A stretch of 54,214 nucleotides of DNA, from the NCBI GenBank assembly GCA_023441625.1, contig JAEZOA010000046.1:1-54214 (forward strand). The letters run 5' to 3'. Position numbers and translations under genes: made by a program. Below, piece by piece: positions 8,286-17,123 of this stretch (the first letter of the stretch is position 1; the number at the start of each line of letters is the position of its first letter). The notes beneath the pieces are model-generated. The model ran no database searches. It worked only from the letters and a program-made list of their open reading frames with translations, and was not told the origin of the DNA. The DNA is from Bacillota bacterium. GTDB taxonomy: Bacteria > Bacillota > Clostridia > Acetivibrionales > DSM-1351.

Positions 8286-10514
8286 ATGAAACGTTTATTA
8301 GCAGCAGTACTAATAATAGGCATATTATTATCGAGCTTCTCAATGACCACTTTGGCGGAGGCCACCGGGGAAGACTTTATCGAGCGCATGAAAAAAACCT
8401 ATGGTGTAAACATTATTGAAGAAATTCCGTCAACACCGGAAGGACGGCAGTACCTGGAGAATGCATTGGCATTTATAGGGGAGGAAGTTATAAATTCTAT
8501 TACAGGTATAAGAAATCTTAACATTTATTTTAGAGCAAAAAAAAATAGTACCACATTGGGATCCAGCGGAGGCAATGCTAGCGGATACTATGTAATATTA
8601 TATGAGGGTTTCCCAAGTACAACGCCTATACATGAGCTTATGCATGTTGTAAACTTTACTTTGGATTTGTATGTATCTGATATAGATGAGGTTATAGCAA
8701 GCTTTAATGATGGACGTAAATATGGTACCTCATGGAAAGATGCTGACAAACACTATTTTGCATACAGTTATGGAAAAACGCGTGCGTCTGATGATATTGC
8801 CACTATTCCTGGCTCTATATACGCCAACAGAGACGGAATTGCAGACCGTATTAAATCCAACGAGTCTCCTGCGTTACGGAAAAAGTGGGAATATTTACGT
8901 GACTTGTGTAATCTATATCTTGGACAATCGCCTATGTTTGAAATTCTGGGCCATCAGAATCCAACGCCGAAAAAAATAAAATTGAGTGCATCAAAGTTAA
9001 ATTTAACAGTTGGTGAAACTCAAAAATTGACAGCTGCCGTTTTACCTGAAGGTACAGGAGCCAAACTATCATTTAAATACAACAGCAAAATAGTGTCTGT
9101 CGATGCCAAAGGTAATATTACTGCAAAGAACGTAGGTTCGACTACCATTACAGTGCAAGCTGCGAGATTAAAAACAACCTGTTCTGTTTACGTAAAAAAG
9201 GCCACTCCAACGCCCACACCCACGCCTAACATTGATCCTAATTTAAAAAAAGGAGTTAATGTTTTGTCTTATCCTACGAAAAGAACCTATGTAATTGGCG
9301 AGGGATTTGATATAAGCGGATTGAAAGTTGTTAATAATTCAGGCAATAAAGTTAATGATATAAGCGATGAAATATTGTTTTACACATCAGAAACAGTGAG
9401 ATTAACCAAAGGAAGACCATTCACAACCACAGGATTAAAGGTAATTCAATTGAAGCAGACTGACGGTAGTGTAATAGGGGAATATACCATCACTGTTAAG
9501 GAGAAGACGGCGACTGTAAATCATCCATTTACTGATGTTTCAAGTGGCGCATATTATGAAAAAGCTGTCATTTGGGCATTAAAAAATAACATTACCGGCG
9601 GCACAACGGGCACTACTTTCTCCCCGTATGCCACCTGCACAAGAGGTCAGGTTGTTACATTCCTATGGAAAGCAAAAGGTCAACCCGAACCAACTTCAAC
9701 ATATAATCCGTTCACTGATGTAAATTCTAACGACTATTTTTATAAGGCCGTACTATGGGCGGTGGGAAATAACATCACTAGCGGCACAAGCGCCACTACA
9801 TTTAGTCCCAACAATACCTGTAACAGCGGTCAGGTAGTGACGTTTTTATGGAAATCTAACGGCAAACCGGCGACAACCGGCGCAAGCAGCCTTGCTGAAC
9901 GCTATAGCGGTCAATACTACACTGACGCCATAGCTTGGGCAGACAGAACAGGTTTGCTTTCGGGTACAGACATAACCTTTGCACCAAATAACAATTCTCC
10001 CCGAGCCGAGATTGTCACTTATCTCTACCGCAATGCAGGAAGCCCTGCTGTTAATATCTCTGCTAATACAAAAACAAGCAATGAAGCATTAGAAAATGGA
10101 GTTTACTATATCAAAGCTTCAAAAAACAAAAACTTCGTTATTGATGTGCCCAATTCAAGTGAAGAGGATGGCGCACAACTCATTATTTATACTTACCAAG
10201 GTAATGCCAATCAAAAATTTAAAATTAACAGAGTAAGCGACAACAAATATACAATACAGTGTGCTCATTCAGGTAAGTGGTGGAAAAGCAGCGGAACAAA
10301 GGGGGCGATACTCACTCAAACCGGCTCTTCAGCCGACGATAGCGCCATAACCTTTACAATAACAAAGCAAGCAGATGGAACCTATAGAATTATGGATAGC
10401 AAAGGGCTTTATGTAGGCATATCAGCTGCAAAAATGTCAAACGAAACCAATGTCATACTATGGACAGAAGCATCGGATGAAAGCCAGACATATATATTTG
10501 AATGGATAGATTAA
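8286..10514 (+). CDS. Secreted SLH-domain protein with HELMH zincin-like region, Ig-like domains and ricin-type lectin
   Basis: Start ATG 8286 is preferred because GGGGGAT lies just upstream; an in-frame ATG at 8274 overlaps that SD. Layout from this start: signal peptide (about 1-26, cleavage near LAEA); a putative metallopeptidase region with HELMH at 116-120 and an acidic RASDDIA segment further on; Big_2-type domain (about 230-304, VTAAVLPEGTG-like); Thr-Pro linker; second Ig-like domain (about 315-405); three SLH repeats (about 412-590, with FTDV and ITGGTTGTTFSP); ricin-B/CBM13-type lectin (about 600-742). SLH repeats anchor to wall polymers and the lectin may bind glycans. Catalysis is inferred from HExxH only. 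Monocistronic. Confidence 0.85.
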   Translation: MKRLLAAVLIIGILLSSFSMTTLAEATGEDFIERMKKTYGVNIIEEIPSTPEGRQYLENALAFIGEEVINSITGIRNLNIYFRAKKNSTTLGSSGGNASGYYVILYEGFPSTTPIHELMHVVNFTLDLYVSDIDEVIASFNDGRKYGTSWKDADKHYFAYSYGKTRASDDIATIPGSIYANRDGIADRIKSNESPALRKKWEYLRDLCNLYLGQSPMFEILGHQNPTPKKIKLSASKLNLTVGETQKLTAAVLPEGTGAKLSFKYNSKIVSVDAKGNITAKNVGSTTITVQAARLKTTCSVYVKKATPTPTPTPNIDPNLKKGVNVLSYPTKRTYVIGEGFDISGLKVVNNSGNKVNDISDEILFYTSETVRLTKGRPFTTTGLKVIQLKQTDGSVIGEYTITVKEKTATVNHPFTDVSSGAYYEKAVIWALKNNITGGTTGTTFSPYATCTRGQVVTFLWKAKGQPEPTSTYNPFTDVNSNDYFYKAVLWAVGNNITSGTSATTFSPNNTCNSGQVVTFLWKSNGKPATTGASSLAERYSGQYYTDAIAWADRTGLLSGTDITFAPNNNSPRAEIVTYLYRNAGSPAVNISANTKTSNEALENGVYYIKASKNKNFVIDVPNSSEEDGAQLIIYTYQGNANQKFKINRVSDNKYTIQCAHSGKWWKSSGTKGAILTQTGSSADDSAITFTITKQADGTYRIMDSKGLYVGISAAKMSNETNVILWTEASDESQTYIFEWID

Positions 10515-10571
10515 AAGCAAACACGATAATATATAAAAAAAGAGGGGTTTGTCCCATATGTGAACCGACTT

Positions 10572-10617
10572 CCAAAAGTTAGACCTGAAAATATAACTTT
10601 TGGAGTTTGGTTTTTTT
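10572..10617. repeat. 10-bp inverted repeat plus T-tract after the SLH gene
   Basis: CCAAAAGTTA (10572-10581) and TAACTTTTGG (10594-10603) are perfect complements, followed eight bases later by seven T residues (10611-10617). It can act as the terminator of the SLH gene. The CCAAAAGTTAGA/TAACTTTTGG pairing is also reminiscent of ends seen in IS3-family elements, so it may be an IS scar. No transposase reading frame is present. Confidence 0.5.
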
Positions 10618-10730
10618 GTGGCAAAATACAGTTTTAGGTTCAATCGGCATCTTTTTTGTCTACTCAAGGCACGTAGAAGAGATTTTTCTGCTGTCACGAA
10701 TGAAGTGAGATGAGAGCAGATTACAACGGT

Positions 10731-10805
10731 CCATGCAGGGCACGCCCAAGAAGCTGAGTCAAAGACGAAGACTGATTAGCTGAGGGCTACTGCTGAAGTA
10801 GCCCT
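10731..10805 (+). repeat. Dispersed repeat, copy B, with 9-bp hairpin
   Basis: Bases 10731-10776 resemble 5907-5953 of copy A. Immediately after, AGGGCTACT (10783-10791) and AGTAGCCCT (10797-10805) form a perfect 9-bp hairpin with a five-base loop and no T-tract. Apart from this repeat and the inverted repeat upstream, the 10,515-10,990 gap holds only AT-rich DNA leading to the next gene's SD. Confidence 0.45.
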
Positions 10806-10996
10806 CGATATTTGTTCATGGGAACATATCTAGGGCTTTCGAATTATAAAATCAATCGGTGAAGGGAAGTCATGCATTCGTTAATATAAGTGTTTTCTAA
10901 ATAATAAATTTATAGTATAATATATACAGAATAAAAAAATCTAGTGTCGAGTTAACCACTTAAAATACTCAGTATATTTTGAGGAGGTTTTTGAGA

Positions 10997-12370
10997 TTGA
11001 AAACGATACTTTTGAATAATATTAATTCTATTTATACCTTCAATGATAGGGATGAAATATTTGAAAATTGCAGTATACTTATTGAAGGTCCAAAAATTAT
11101 TGCTATCGGTGAAAATTTATCCATTCCTACAGGAACAGAAGTTATTGATTGCAGTAACTTAATTGCTCTTCCGGGTTTTGTCAACACACATCACCACTTA
11201 TACCAAACGTTATTTAGAGGAATTAAAGAAGTTCAAGAAAAGCCACTATTTCCTTGGCTTATAGGGCTTTACGAGTTTTGGAAAAATATAAACCCTGAAG
11301 CTGTATATTATGGAGCTATGGTTGGCTTTAGCGAACTTTTAAGAACCGGATGCACACTTACGTCTGATCATCACTATGTTTTCCCAGAGAATCAACCTCA
11401 TACTTTAATCGATGACCAAATTAGAGCTGCTAAAGAAATTGGAATTAGATTTCATGCAACCCGCGGTTCAATGTCTTTGGGTAGAGATCAAGGTGGTTTG
11501 CCTCCAATGTCAGTAGTTCAGACTGAAAGTAAAATATTAGAGGATTGCCAAAGACTAGTTAGCAAGTATCATGATGTCAATGATTTTGCAATGACTAGAA
11601 TAGCCTTCGCACCTTGTTCTCCTTTTTCGGTTACTAAAAGTTTAATGCTAGAAACAAAGGATTTAGCAAGGAAATTAAAAGTTATGATGCACACTCACCT
11701 TGCGGAAACTTTAGATGAAGAGAAGTTTTGTATCGAGAAATATGGGAGAAGACCTTTTGAACTCATGGAAGATTTAGAATGGGTCGGGAATGATGTTTGG
11801 TTTGCCCATGGAATATATTTAAATGATAGAGAAATAAATAATCTCAATGGTTCTGGCATAGCTCACTGCCCATCATCAAATATGAAGCTTAACAGTGGCA
11901 TTTGTCTAACGACTGATATTGTAAAATCAAAAAAAGGTAAGTTAAGTATTGCTGTTGATGGAAGTGCTAGCAATGATGGTTCTAATATGTGGGAAGAAGT
12001 AAGAAGAGCTTATTTATTAAATCATTTGAAATACGGTGTTGATGGTTTAAATGCTTATGAAATATTAAAGGTGGCTACGAGGGGTGGAGCTGATGTACTT
12101 GGAAGACCTGACACTGGTCGACTTGATATTAATAAAGCTGCTGATATAATTCTTTTTGATTTAAATAAGGTTGAATTTGCAGGTTGTCATGACCCCTTAG
12201 TATCACTAGTATGTCTTGGTAATTCTAGTTTTACAAAAATGACTATGGTTAACGGGGAAGTCGTATGTAAGGATGGAGATCTTCTTACTGTGGATGCCGA
12301 TAATATTTATAATAAAGCTCATAACCTTGCAAAAGATATTGTCAACAAAGAAAGAGCTAAAAGTAATTGA
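10997..12370 (+). CDS. Amidohydrolase, 8-oxoguanine deaminase / AtzB-TrzN-like
   Basis: The start is TTG 10997, nine bases after GAGGAGG (10981-10987). About 457 residues. Amidohydrolase motifs in order: metal-binding NTHHHLYQTLFRG (about 60-72), SDHHYVF, MHTHLAETLDEEK, FAHGIYL and the catalytic Asp in AVDGSASNDGSNMWEE. HHLYQTL and SASNDGSN are characteristic of the 8-oxoguanine deaminase and hydroxyatrazine-hydrolase group. The likely reaction is hydrolytic deamination of a purine-type ring in the cytosol. Transcribed alone toward the leftward hydroxylase operon, with a shared terminator. The exact substrate (8-oxoguanine, guanine or other) is inferred from family and location. Confidence 0.8.
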   Translation: MKTILLNNINSIYTFNDRDEIFENCSILIEGPKIIAIGENLSIPTGTEVIDCSNLIALPGFVNTHHHLYQTLFRGIKEVQEKPLFPWLIGLYEFWKNINPEAVYYGAMVGFSELLRTGCTLTSDHHYVFPENQPHTLIDDQIRAAKEIGIRFHATRGSMSLGRDQGGLPPMSVVQTESKILEDCQRLVSKYHDVNDFAMTRIAFAPCSPFSVTKSLMLETKDLARKLKVMMHTHLAETLDEEKFCIEKYGRRPFELMEDLEWVGNDVWFAHGIYLNDREINNLNGSGIAHCPSSNMKLNSGICLTTDIVKSKKGKLSIAVDGSASNDGSNMWEEVRRAYLLNHLKYGVDGLNAYEILKVATRGGADVLGRPDTGRLDINKAADIILFDLNKVEFAGCHDPLVSLVCLGNSSFTKMTMVNGEVVCKDGDLLTVDADNIYNKAHNLAKDIVNKERAKSN

Positions 12371-12430
12371 GGATACTCGGGTGGTATATTGATATTACTT
12401 ATACAGTTCGTATTTTGATTAGGATAAAAT

Positions 12431-12470
12431 AAGCACTCTATCATTTGAAAAATGGTAAAGTGCTTCATTT
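12431..12470. terminator. Bidirectional terminator between convergent operons
   Basis: AAGCACT (12431-12437) pairs with AGTGCTT (12459-12465). An inner CATT/AATG extension makes an imperfect 15-bp stem. CATTTTT follows on the + strand and A-richness precedes it, so it can serve both the deaminase gene and the leftward xanthine dehydrogenase operon. Confidence 0.75.
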
Positions 12471-12530
12471 TTGCTCAAAATTGAAATGTAAATGGGGTGT
12501 AGCCAGTAGGGGAGAGACAGGTTGAAATAA

Positions 12531-13358
12531 TCAAATACCGTTTTGTTCCAAAAAATCCTTCAAAAGATTTAAACATACTGTTTTCCTATATTCTTTTGAA
12601 ACTCGTCCCGCACTGGGATTGATTGCCTTTTCAAAGGAATTAAGATAGGTATTTTTTATTTCCTTAGCTTCAGCAATCGTTTTTCCTATGAGCATCTTAT
12701 CAATCTCAGGATGTCTAGTTATAATCGGCTCAATTGCTCCGAAGGCTGTTGCAACATGCAAAATAACTCCATTTTCTGCATGGAAAAGTCCCGCAAAGCC
12801 TGTTCTGGAAATCGAAAGTGCATTCCTGGCACCTATTTTCTTATAATAGTAATGATTTGTATATTTTTTAGGAAGTAAAACTTCGACTATAAGCTCACCT
12901 TCTCTTAGATCAAGTTGCTTTCTTTCCTTATAAAAGTCTTTTATATAAATCGTTCTCTCAGAATCAGCACTTTTCAACCTAATCAGTGAATCCGTTGCAA
13001 ATAAAATTAGTACTGAATCAGCCTTAGCCGATCCATTTCCAATATTACCACCGATGGTTCCGAAATTTCTAATCGCTGGACCTGCTAACTGTGACATAGC
13101 GTCTTTTAAAATCTGTGGTGTTAAATCAGATTCCTCAATATCGGTAAAGGTTGCCGCTGCACCTATTTTAACATAGTCTTTATCCTCCAGGATTGTCTTC
13201 AACTCAGGTATTCTGTGTAAAAATAGGAATTTGTGCTCTTTACCATCCTCAATCATTAAATCTGTTCCGCCGCCATAGGGTTTAACTTTTTCCTCTTTCA
13301 TCAATAAGAGAGTTTCTTCTAGGGTTTCCGGTACATAACCATTATTCAATTTTACCAT
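12531..13358 (-). CDS. xdhB: FAD-binding subunit of a xanthine-dehydrogenase-type molybdenum hydroxylase
   Basis: A 275-residue protein of the CO-dehydrogenase flavoprotein/XDH medium-subunit family. N-terminal FAD site PYGGGTDLMIEDG (about 33-45) and second FAD loop GTIGGNIGNGSAKADSV (about 100-116), with the usual C-terminal lobe (GRVSKEYRKTVCLNLLKDFL). It passes electrons from the Fe-S subunit to NAD or another acceptor. The ATG overlaps the stop of the Fe-S subunit gene by a few bases (CTATGGTAA), implying translational coupling. It is the last gene of the leftward operon and comparable in size to E. coli YgfM. It may also serve the fused XdhD-like enzyme, which has no FAD subunit beside it. 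Confidence 0.9.
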   Translation of the reverse strand: MVKLNNGYVPETLEETLLLMKEEKVKPYGGGTDLMIEDGKEHKFLFLHRIPELKTILEDKDYVKIGAAATFTDIEESDLTPQILKDAMSQLAGPAIRNFGTIGGNIGNGSAKADSVLILFATDSLIRLKSADSERTIYIKDFYKERKQLDLREGELIVEVLLPKKYTNHYYYKKIGARNALSISRTGFAGLFHAENGVILHVATAFGAIEPIITRHPEIDKMLIGKTIAEAKEIKNTYLNSFEKAINPSAGRVSKEYRKTVCLNLLKDFLEQNGI

Positions 13359-13825
13359 AGTCCATCACCTTCTTTCGCTGCAATAGCTATAGCTTTCACT
13401 ATAGCATTATATCCTGTACAACGACATAAGTTTCCTGATATACCGCTTCTTATCTCTGTTTCTGTTGGATGCGGATTTTTTGCAAGGATACATTCGGTAG
13501 CAAGTATCATTCCTGGGATACAGTAACCACATTGGACGGCTGAAACTTCACCATATGCTTTTTCAATTACCTTGAACCTTTCAGTCTTACTAAAGCCTTC
13601 GATTGTCGTAACTTCACAACCGTGAATTCTTCCCATTGCAAACATGCAGGAGTTAGCAAGCCTTCCATCGATAATAACAGAGCACGCTCCACATTCTCCC
13701 TCTTTACATCCGCACTTTACGCCTGTAAGTTTGTAATAAACCCTCAATACATCCAGGAGTCTGTCTGATGCATTTCCATTATATTTAACATTTTCACCAT
13801 TAAGCTTAAACTCAATGCTATCCAT
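13352..13825 (-). CDS. xdhC: 2Fe-2S subunit of the xanthine-dehydrogenase-type hydroxylase
   Basis: 157 residues. The plant-ferredoxin-like cluster is formed by GCKEGECGACSVIIDG and the later NSCMFA Cys. The C-terminal four-helix domain carries the second cluster, QCGYCIPGM and NLCRCTGYNAI. It transfers electrons from molybdopterin to FAD. GAAGGAGG lies ahead of the ATG. It sits between the Mo subunit (53 bp upstream) and the FAD subunit (overlapping). Named after the E. coli XdhC (YgeU) subunit, not the XdhC/CoxI insertion factor at 30.5 kb. Confidence 0.92.
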   Translation of the reverse strand: MDSIEFKLNGENVKYNGNASDRLLDVLRVYYKLTGVKCGCKEGECGACSVIIDGRLANSCMFAMGRIHGCEVTTIEGFSKTERFKVIEKAYGEVSAVQCGYCIPGMILATECILAKNPHPTETEIRSGISGNLCRCTGYNAIVKAIAIAAKEGDGLW

Positions 13826-13878
13826 TATATTCCTCCTTCATATAGCAAATTATCTCAGAACACTGTGTTGAATTACAA

Positions 13879-15990
13879 TTATTTTTCAGATATTACTTTC
13901 AGAGTATCTTCTACTGTGAACGGAATATGATAAACATTTTTACCTAAGGCCTGCTCTACAGCTGCTATATATGCAGACGCGGTTCCCACATTAGGAAGTT
14001 CACCAGCGCCTTTAGCACCATATGGTCCCTCGGGAAATTCAGCAACATGAAACTGAACCTTTAGATTTTCCACGTCCATAGCTGTTGGTATGATATAGTC
14101 ACTGAAGCTATTGTTCCTGATTCGTCCTTTATTGTCATGATCCATATATTCCATGGATGAATGACCTATACTCTGAAGCATTCCGCCTTCCATCTGTCCT
14201 GTTAAAATATTCATGTCAATTGGTGTTCCGACATCAAAGTTGCCATACGCTCCTATTACATTGTGCTGACCTGTAATTGTGTCAATCTCTAGCTCAATCA
14301 CTTGCACTGACCACGCATAAGTTGGATATGCATCCCCACGGAAATCTTTTACCGAAAATGGTATAAGATATTCTGGGTGCTTATAGCGCTCCTCGAAAAT
14401 TTGCTCTTCTCCGTCTATCCATTCCTCTTTCATTCTTTTAGCAGCACGTCTTACAAGTTCGCCAACTACCATAAGTGACCTAGATGCAACGGTAGGTCCG
14501 GAATCCGGTACCAAATCAGTGTCTGGATCGTTGTATATAATCTGATCATAAGGAATTCCCAGTTCCTTGCTTGCTATTTTGGGAAGTGTTGTTCTTATTC
14601 CCTGTCCTATATCGGTGTTAGCAGCAAGAATTTCAACGGTTCCATCCTTATGTTTTTTTAGTTTAAAAACTGCCTTAATGATATCTCTTTCTCCGGAACC
14701 AGTAAACCCACAACCATGAAAGGATAATGATAGACCGATACCTTTTCTATATCTTCCAGTCTGTGGCTCGTTATAAAGTTTTCTTTTCTTTGTATAATCA
14801 CTAAGTTGATCAACTTCTTCTATCATATCATTAAGCGGTACATGGAAATGAAATTTGCCTAAGGTAGATGTGTTATCTCCCTGCTTAACCATATGTTGTT
14901 TTTTAAACTCTAAAGTATCTTTTCCTAAAGACTTAGCAATATGTTCCATAAAAAGATCAGAACAAAAGAACACCTGAGGCGCGCCAAAGCCTCTGAAAGC
15001 TCCTTTTGGAACAGTGTTTGTCTTAGTAACTTTACTATGAACTCTAAGATTCTCTGTGTAATATACACCATTTGCACAAATGGTTCCACGCTGCAAAACT
15101 ACCATTGATAATGATGAAAATGCACCACCATCATAAATCAAATCGATGTCCATAGCCGCCACTTTTCCATTTTTAATAGCAGCCTTATATCTTGCAGTTA
15201 AGGGATGTCTTTTACTGGTTACAGAAACATCCTCTCTTCGGTCAAAGACAACTCTTACTGGCTTTTTAGCTTTTAAACTCGCTACAGCCACCTGACACGC
15301 AAGTATTGATGGATAATCCTCCTTGCCTCCGAAACCGCCGCCGGTCGGATCAGCTATAATTTGAATTTTTTCCTTCTCAATACCAGTAGCTTCGTGTATT
15401 TCCTTGTAAATATAATAAGGGCACTGCATAGACCCTCTAATAGTCATTTTTCCATCGTGGTAGTCTGCAATTATACCGTTCGTTTCAAGATACATATGCT
15501 CTTGATAACCAGAATATAAAACTTCCTCGAAAATACTATCTGCATTGTTAAAGGCTGCATCAACGTCGCCTTTTTCGTATTGATATTCATAGAAAGCATT
15601 AGTTGATTTAGTAGCATCGAATTCAGCCGGAAGCTCGTCATAATCAACTATTATCTCTGCTACGATTTCTTCTACCTTATGCTCATCGGGTCCCACTACC
15701 ATTAGAATAGGATCCCCAATGTATTCGACTTTTTCTACTGCAAATACAGGCATATCTCTTAAACCAATGCCCACAACATTTTCACCAGTAACATCGTCTT
15801 TATCAACTATCATGTAACCCTCTGGCAACTCAGGCAAGGTAATGTTTTTAATTCTTGCATGTGAGACTGAGGATCTTAAGAACTTACCGTGAAGAACTCC
15901 ATCAGTAGGAAGATCCGCAATATACTTAGCTGCACCTGTTGTCTTCACTTTGTGATCCATTTTAACAACTGATTTACCTATATTCTCCAT
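13879..15990 (-). CDS. xdhA: Molybdopterin-binding subunit of a xanthine-dehydrogenase-type hydroxylase
   Basis: 703 residues, slightly short for the large subunit. An Ald_Xan_dh_C hammerhead domain (about 1-120) is followed by the molybdopterin-binding region. Motifs: GGGFGGKEDYPS (about 217), KGAFRGFGAPQ (about 330), GQGIRTTLP, a DSGPTVASRS loop, and KGAGELPNVGT near the C-terminus with the catalytic Glu expected in this class. AAGGAGG precedes the ATG. In SDMH clusters such enzymes carry a labile Se ligand at Mo instead of S. That is inferred here from the YqeB/YqeC/SelD neighbours, because Se use cannot be read from the protein itself. The substrate is probably a purine. Confidence 0.9.
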   Translation of the reverse strand: MENIGKSVVKMDHKVKTTGAAKYIADLPTDGVLHGKFLRSSVSHARIKNITLPELPEGYMIVDKDDVTGENVVGIGLRDMPVFAVEKVEYIGDPILMVVGPDEHKVEEIVAEIIVDYDELPAEFDATKSTNAFYEYQYEKGDVDAAFNNADSIFEEVLYSGYQEHMYLETNGIIADYHDGKMTIRGSMQCPYYIYKEIHEATGIEKEKIQIIADPTGGGFGGKEDYPSILACQVAVASLKAKKPVRVVFDRREDVSVTSKRHPLTARYKAAIKNGKVAAMDIDLIYDGGAFSSLSMVVLQRGTICANGVYYTENLRVHSKVTKTNTVPKGAFRGFGAPQVFFCSDLFMEHIAKSLGKDTLEFKKQHMVKQGDNTSTLGKFHFHVPLNDMIEEVDQLSDYTKKRKLYNEPQTGRYRKGIGLSLSFHGCGFTGSGERDIIKAVFKLKKHKDGTVEILAANTDIGQGIRTTLPKIASKELGIPYDQIIYNDPDTDLVPDSGPTVASRSLMVVGELVRRAAKRMKEEWIDGEEQIFEERYKHPEYLIPFSVKDFRGDAYPTYAWSVQVIELEIDTITGQHNVIGAYGNFDVGTPIDMNILTGQMEGGMLQSIGHSSMEYMDHDNKGRIRNNSFSDYIIPTAMDVENLKVQFHVAEFPEGPYGAKGAGELPNVGTASAYIAAVEQALGKNVYHIPFTVEDTLKVISEK

Positions 15991-16025
15991 ATAAACCTCC
16001 TTGTTTTAACTGGGTTTCCATTAAC

Positions 16026-16070
16026 GTTATATAGGGTATGGACGTATAAACGCCCATACCCCTATATAAC
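16026..16070 (-). repeat. Large intra-operon palindrome between carbamate kinase and xdhA genes
   Basis: GTTATATAGG..GTATGG on one arm and CCATACCCCTATATAAC on the other form a stem of about 16-20 bp with one bulged G. An inner GGACGT/ACGCCC pairing almost closes the loop. There is no T-tract on the minus strand after it. It probably acts as an mRNA processing or stabilising hairpin, or as partial attenuation, separating the YgeX-YgeY-YgeW-kinase genes from the hydroxylase genes. Confidence 0.6.
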
Positions 16071-16165
16071 AGTACCTAAGGCATACACCTTTAGAGTAGA
16101 CTAACTTAAATTTTTGCTACGGTAGTGGAAATTCTCAATAAGTTTATTAAAACAAAGTGAAATAA

Positions 16166-17104
16166 CTAATCTGCTTTTATTATAGTACCTGTTCTTCCGT
16201 TTATTCCATCTTTTGCTTTCTCAAGAAGAGTAATAAGAGAGGTACGATTTGAGCCGGAGGAAGCAAACTGGATAGCTGCTTGTACCTTTGGCAACATGGA
16301 ACCAGGTGCAAATTGCTTTTGATTAATATATTCATTTGCCTCACTGATTGACATGCTGTCAAGCCATTTCACATCGGGCTTACCGAAATTAATCGCCACT
16401 TTTTCAACTGCAGTTAAAATAATTAAAAAGTCTGCATTGATTTCTTGTGCTAAAACACAGCTTGCAAAATCTTTATCGATAACTGCTCCCACACCTTTGA
16501 GATGATTACCAACTCTTACGACCGGTATGCCGCCACCACCTGATGCAATTACAATTGCTCCTGCGTTAAGTAAACTCTTTACAGTGTTAAGTTCAACAAT
16601 TTCCTGAGGCTTTGGAGAAGCTACCACTCTACGATAACCTCTGCCAGAATCTTCAACTACTGTAAAGCCTTTTTCTTTAGCGAGCTTTATTTCATCTTCA
16701 TTCATGTAATGCCCAATTGGTTTCGTTGGGTTTTTGAATGCTGGATCGTTTTCATCTACACGTACCTGAGTAATTACAGTCGCAACAGACTTGTCAATAC
16801 CACGGTTTAATAGTTCTTCTCTTAAAGCATTCTGTAAGTCATAACCAATATAAGCTTGGCTCATTGCTACACATACGGATAGAGGTGTAAAAGTAGGATG
16901 TTCAGGACTTTTGCGTCCATATTCACCCATTGCTTCATTAATCATGCCAACCTGAGGTCCGTTTCCATGAGAAATAACTACCTCATGGCCTTCTTCGATT
17001 AAATCTGCAATTGCCTTTGAAGTCTCCTGAACAGCTATCATCTGTTCAGGGAGATTATTTCCTAGTGCGTTTCCACCTAATGCGATAACAATTCTTTTTT
17101 TCAT
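16166..17104 (-). CDS. arcC: Carbamate kinase
   Basis: 312 residues from the ATG at 17104, chosen because AAGGAG sits about ten bases upstream; an in-frame ATG at 17134 lies inside the ygeW end. Amino-acid-kinase motifs: ALGGNALG, SHGNGPQVG, IASGGGGIPV, VIDKDFASCVLA, and LPKVQAA near the C-terminus. It makes ATP from carbamoyl phosphate, giving CO2 and ammonia. E. coli has the homologue YqeA in the equivalent cluster. Next to the YgeW carbamoyltransferase it should recover energy from ureido intermediates released by purine ring opening. Confidence 0.93.
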   Translation of the reverse strand: MKKRIVIALGGNALGNNLPEQMIAVQETSKAIADLIEEGHEVVISHGNGPQVGMINEAMGEYGRKSPEHPTFTPLSVCVAMSQAYIGYDLQNALREELLNRGIDKSVATVITQVRVDENDPAFKNPTKPIGHYMNEDEIKLAKEKGFTVVEDSGRGYRRVVASPKPQEIVELNTVKSLLNAGAIVIASGGGGIPVVRVGNHLKGVGAVIDKDFASCVLAQEINADFLIILTAVEKVAINFGKPDVKWLDSMSISEANEYINQKQFAPGSMLPKVQAAIQFASSGSNRTSLITLLEKAKDGINGRTGTIIKAD

Positions 17105-17123
17105 GAAATCTATCGCTCCTTTT

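Noticed and set aside
9200..9230. Thr-Pro codon repeat as a DNA repeat
   Set aside because: It encodes the normal Thr-Pro linker of a secreted multidomain protein.
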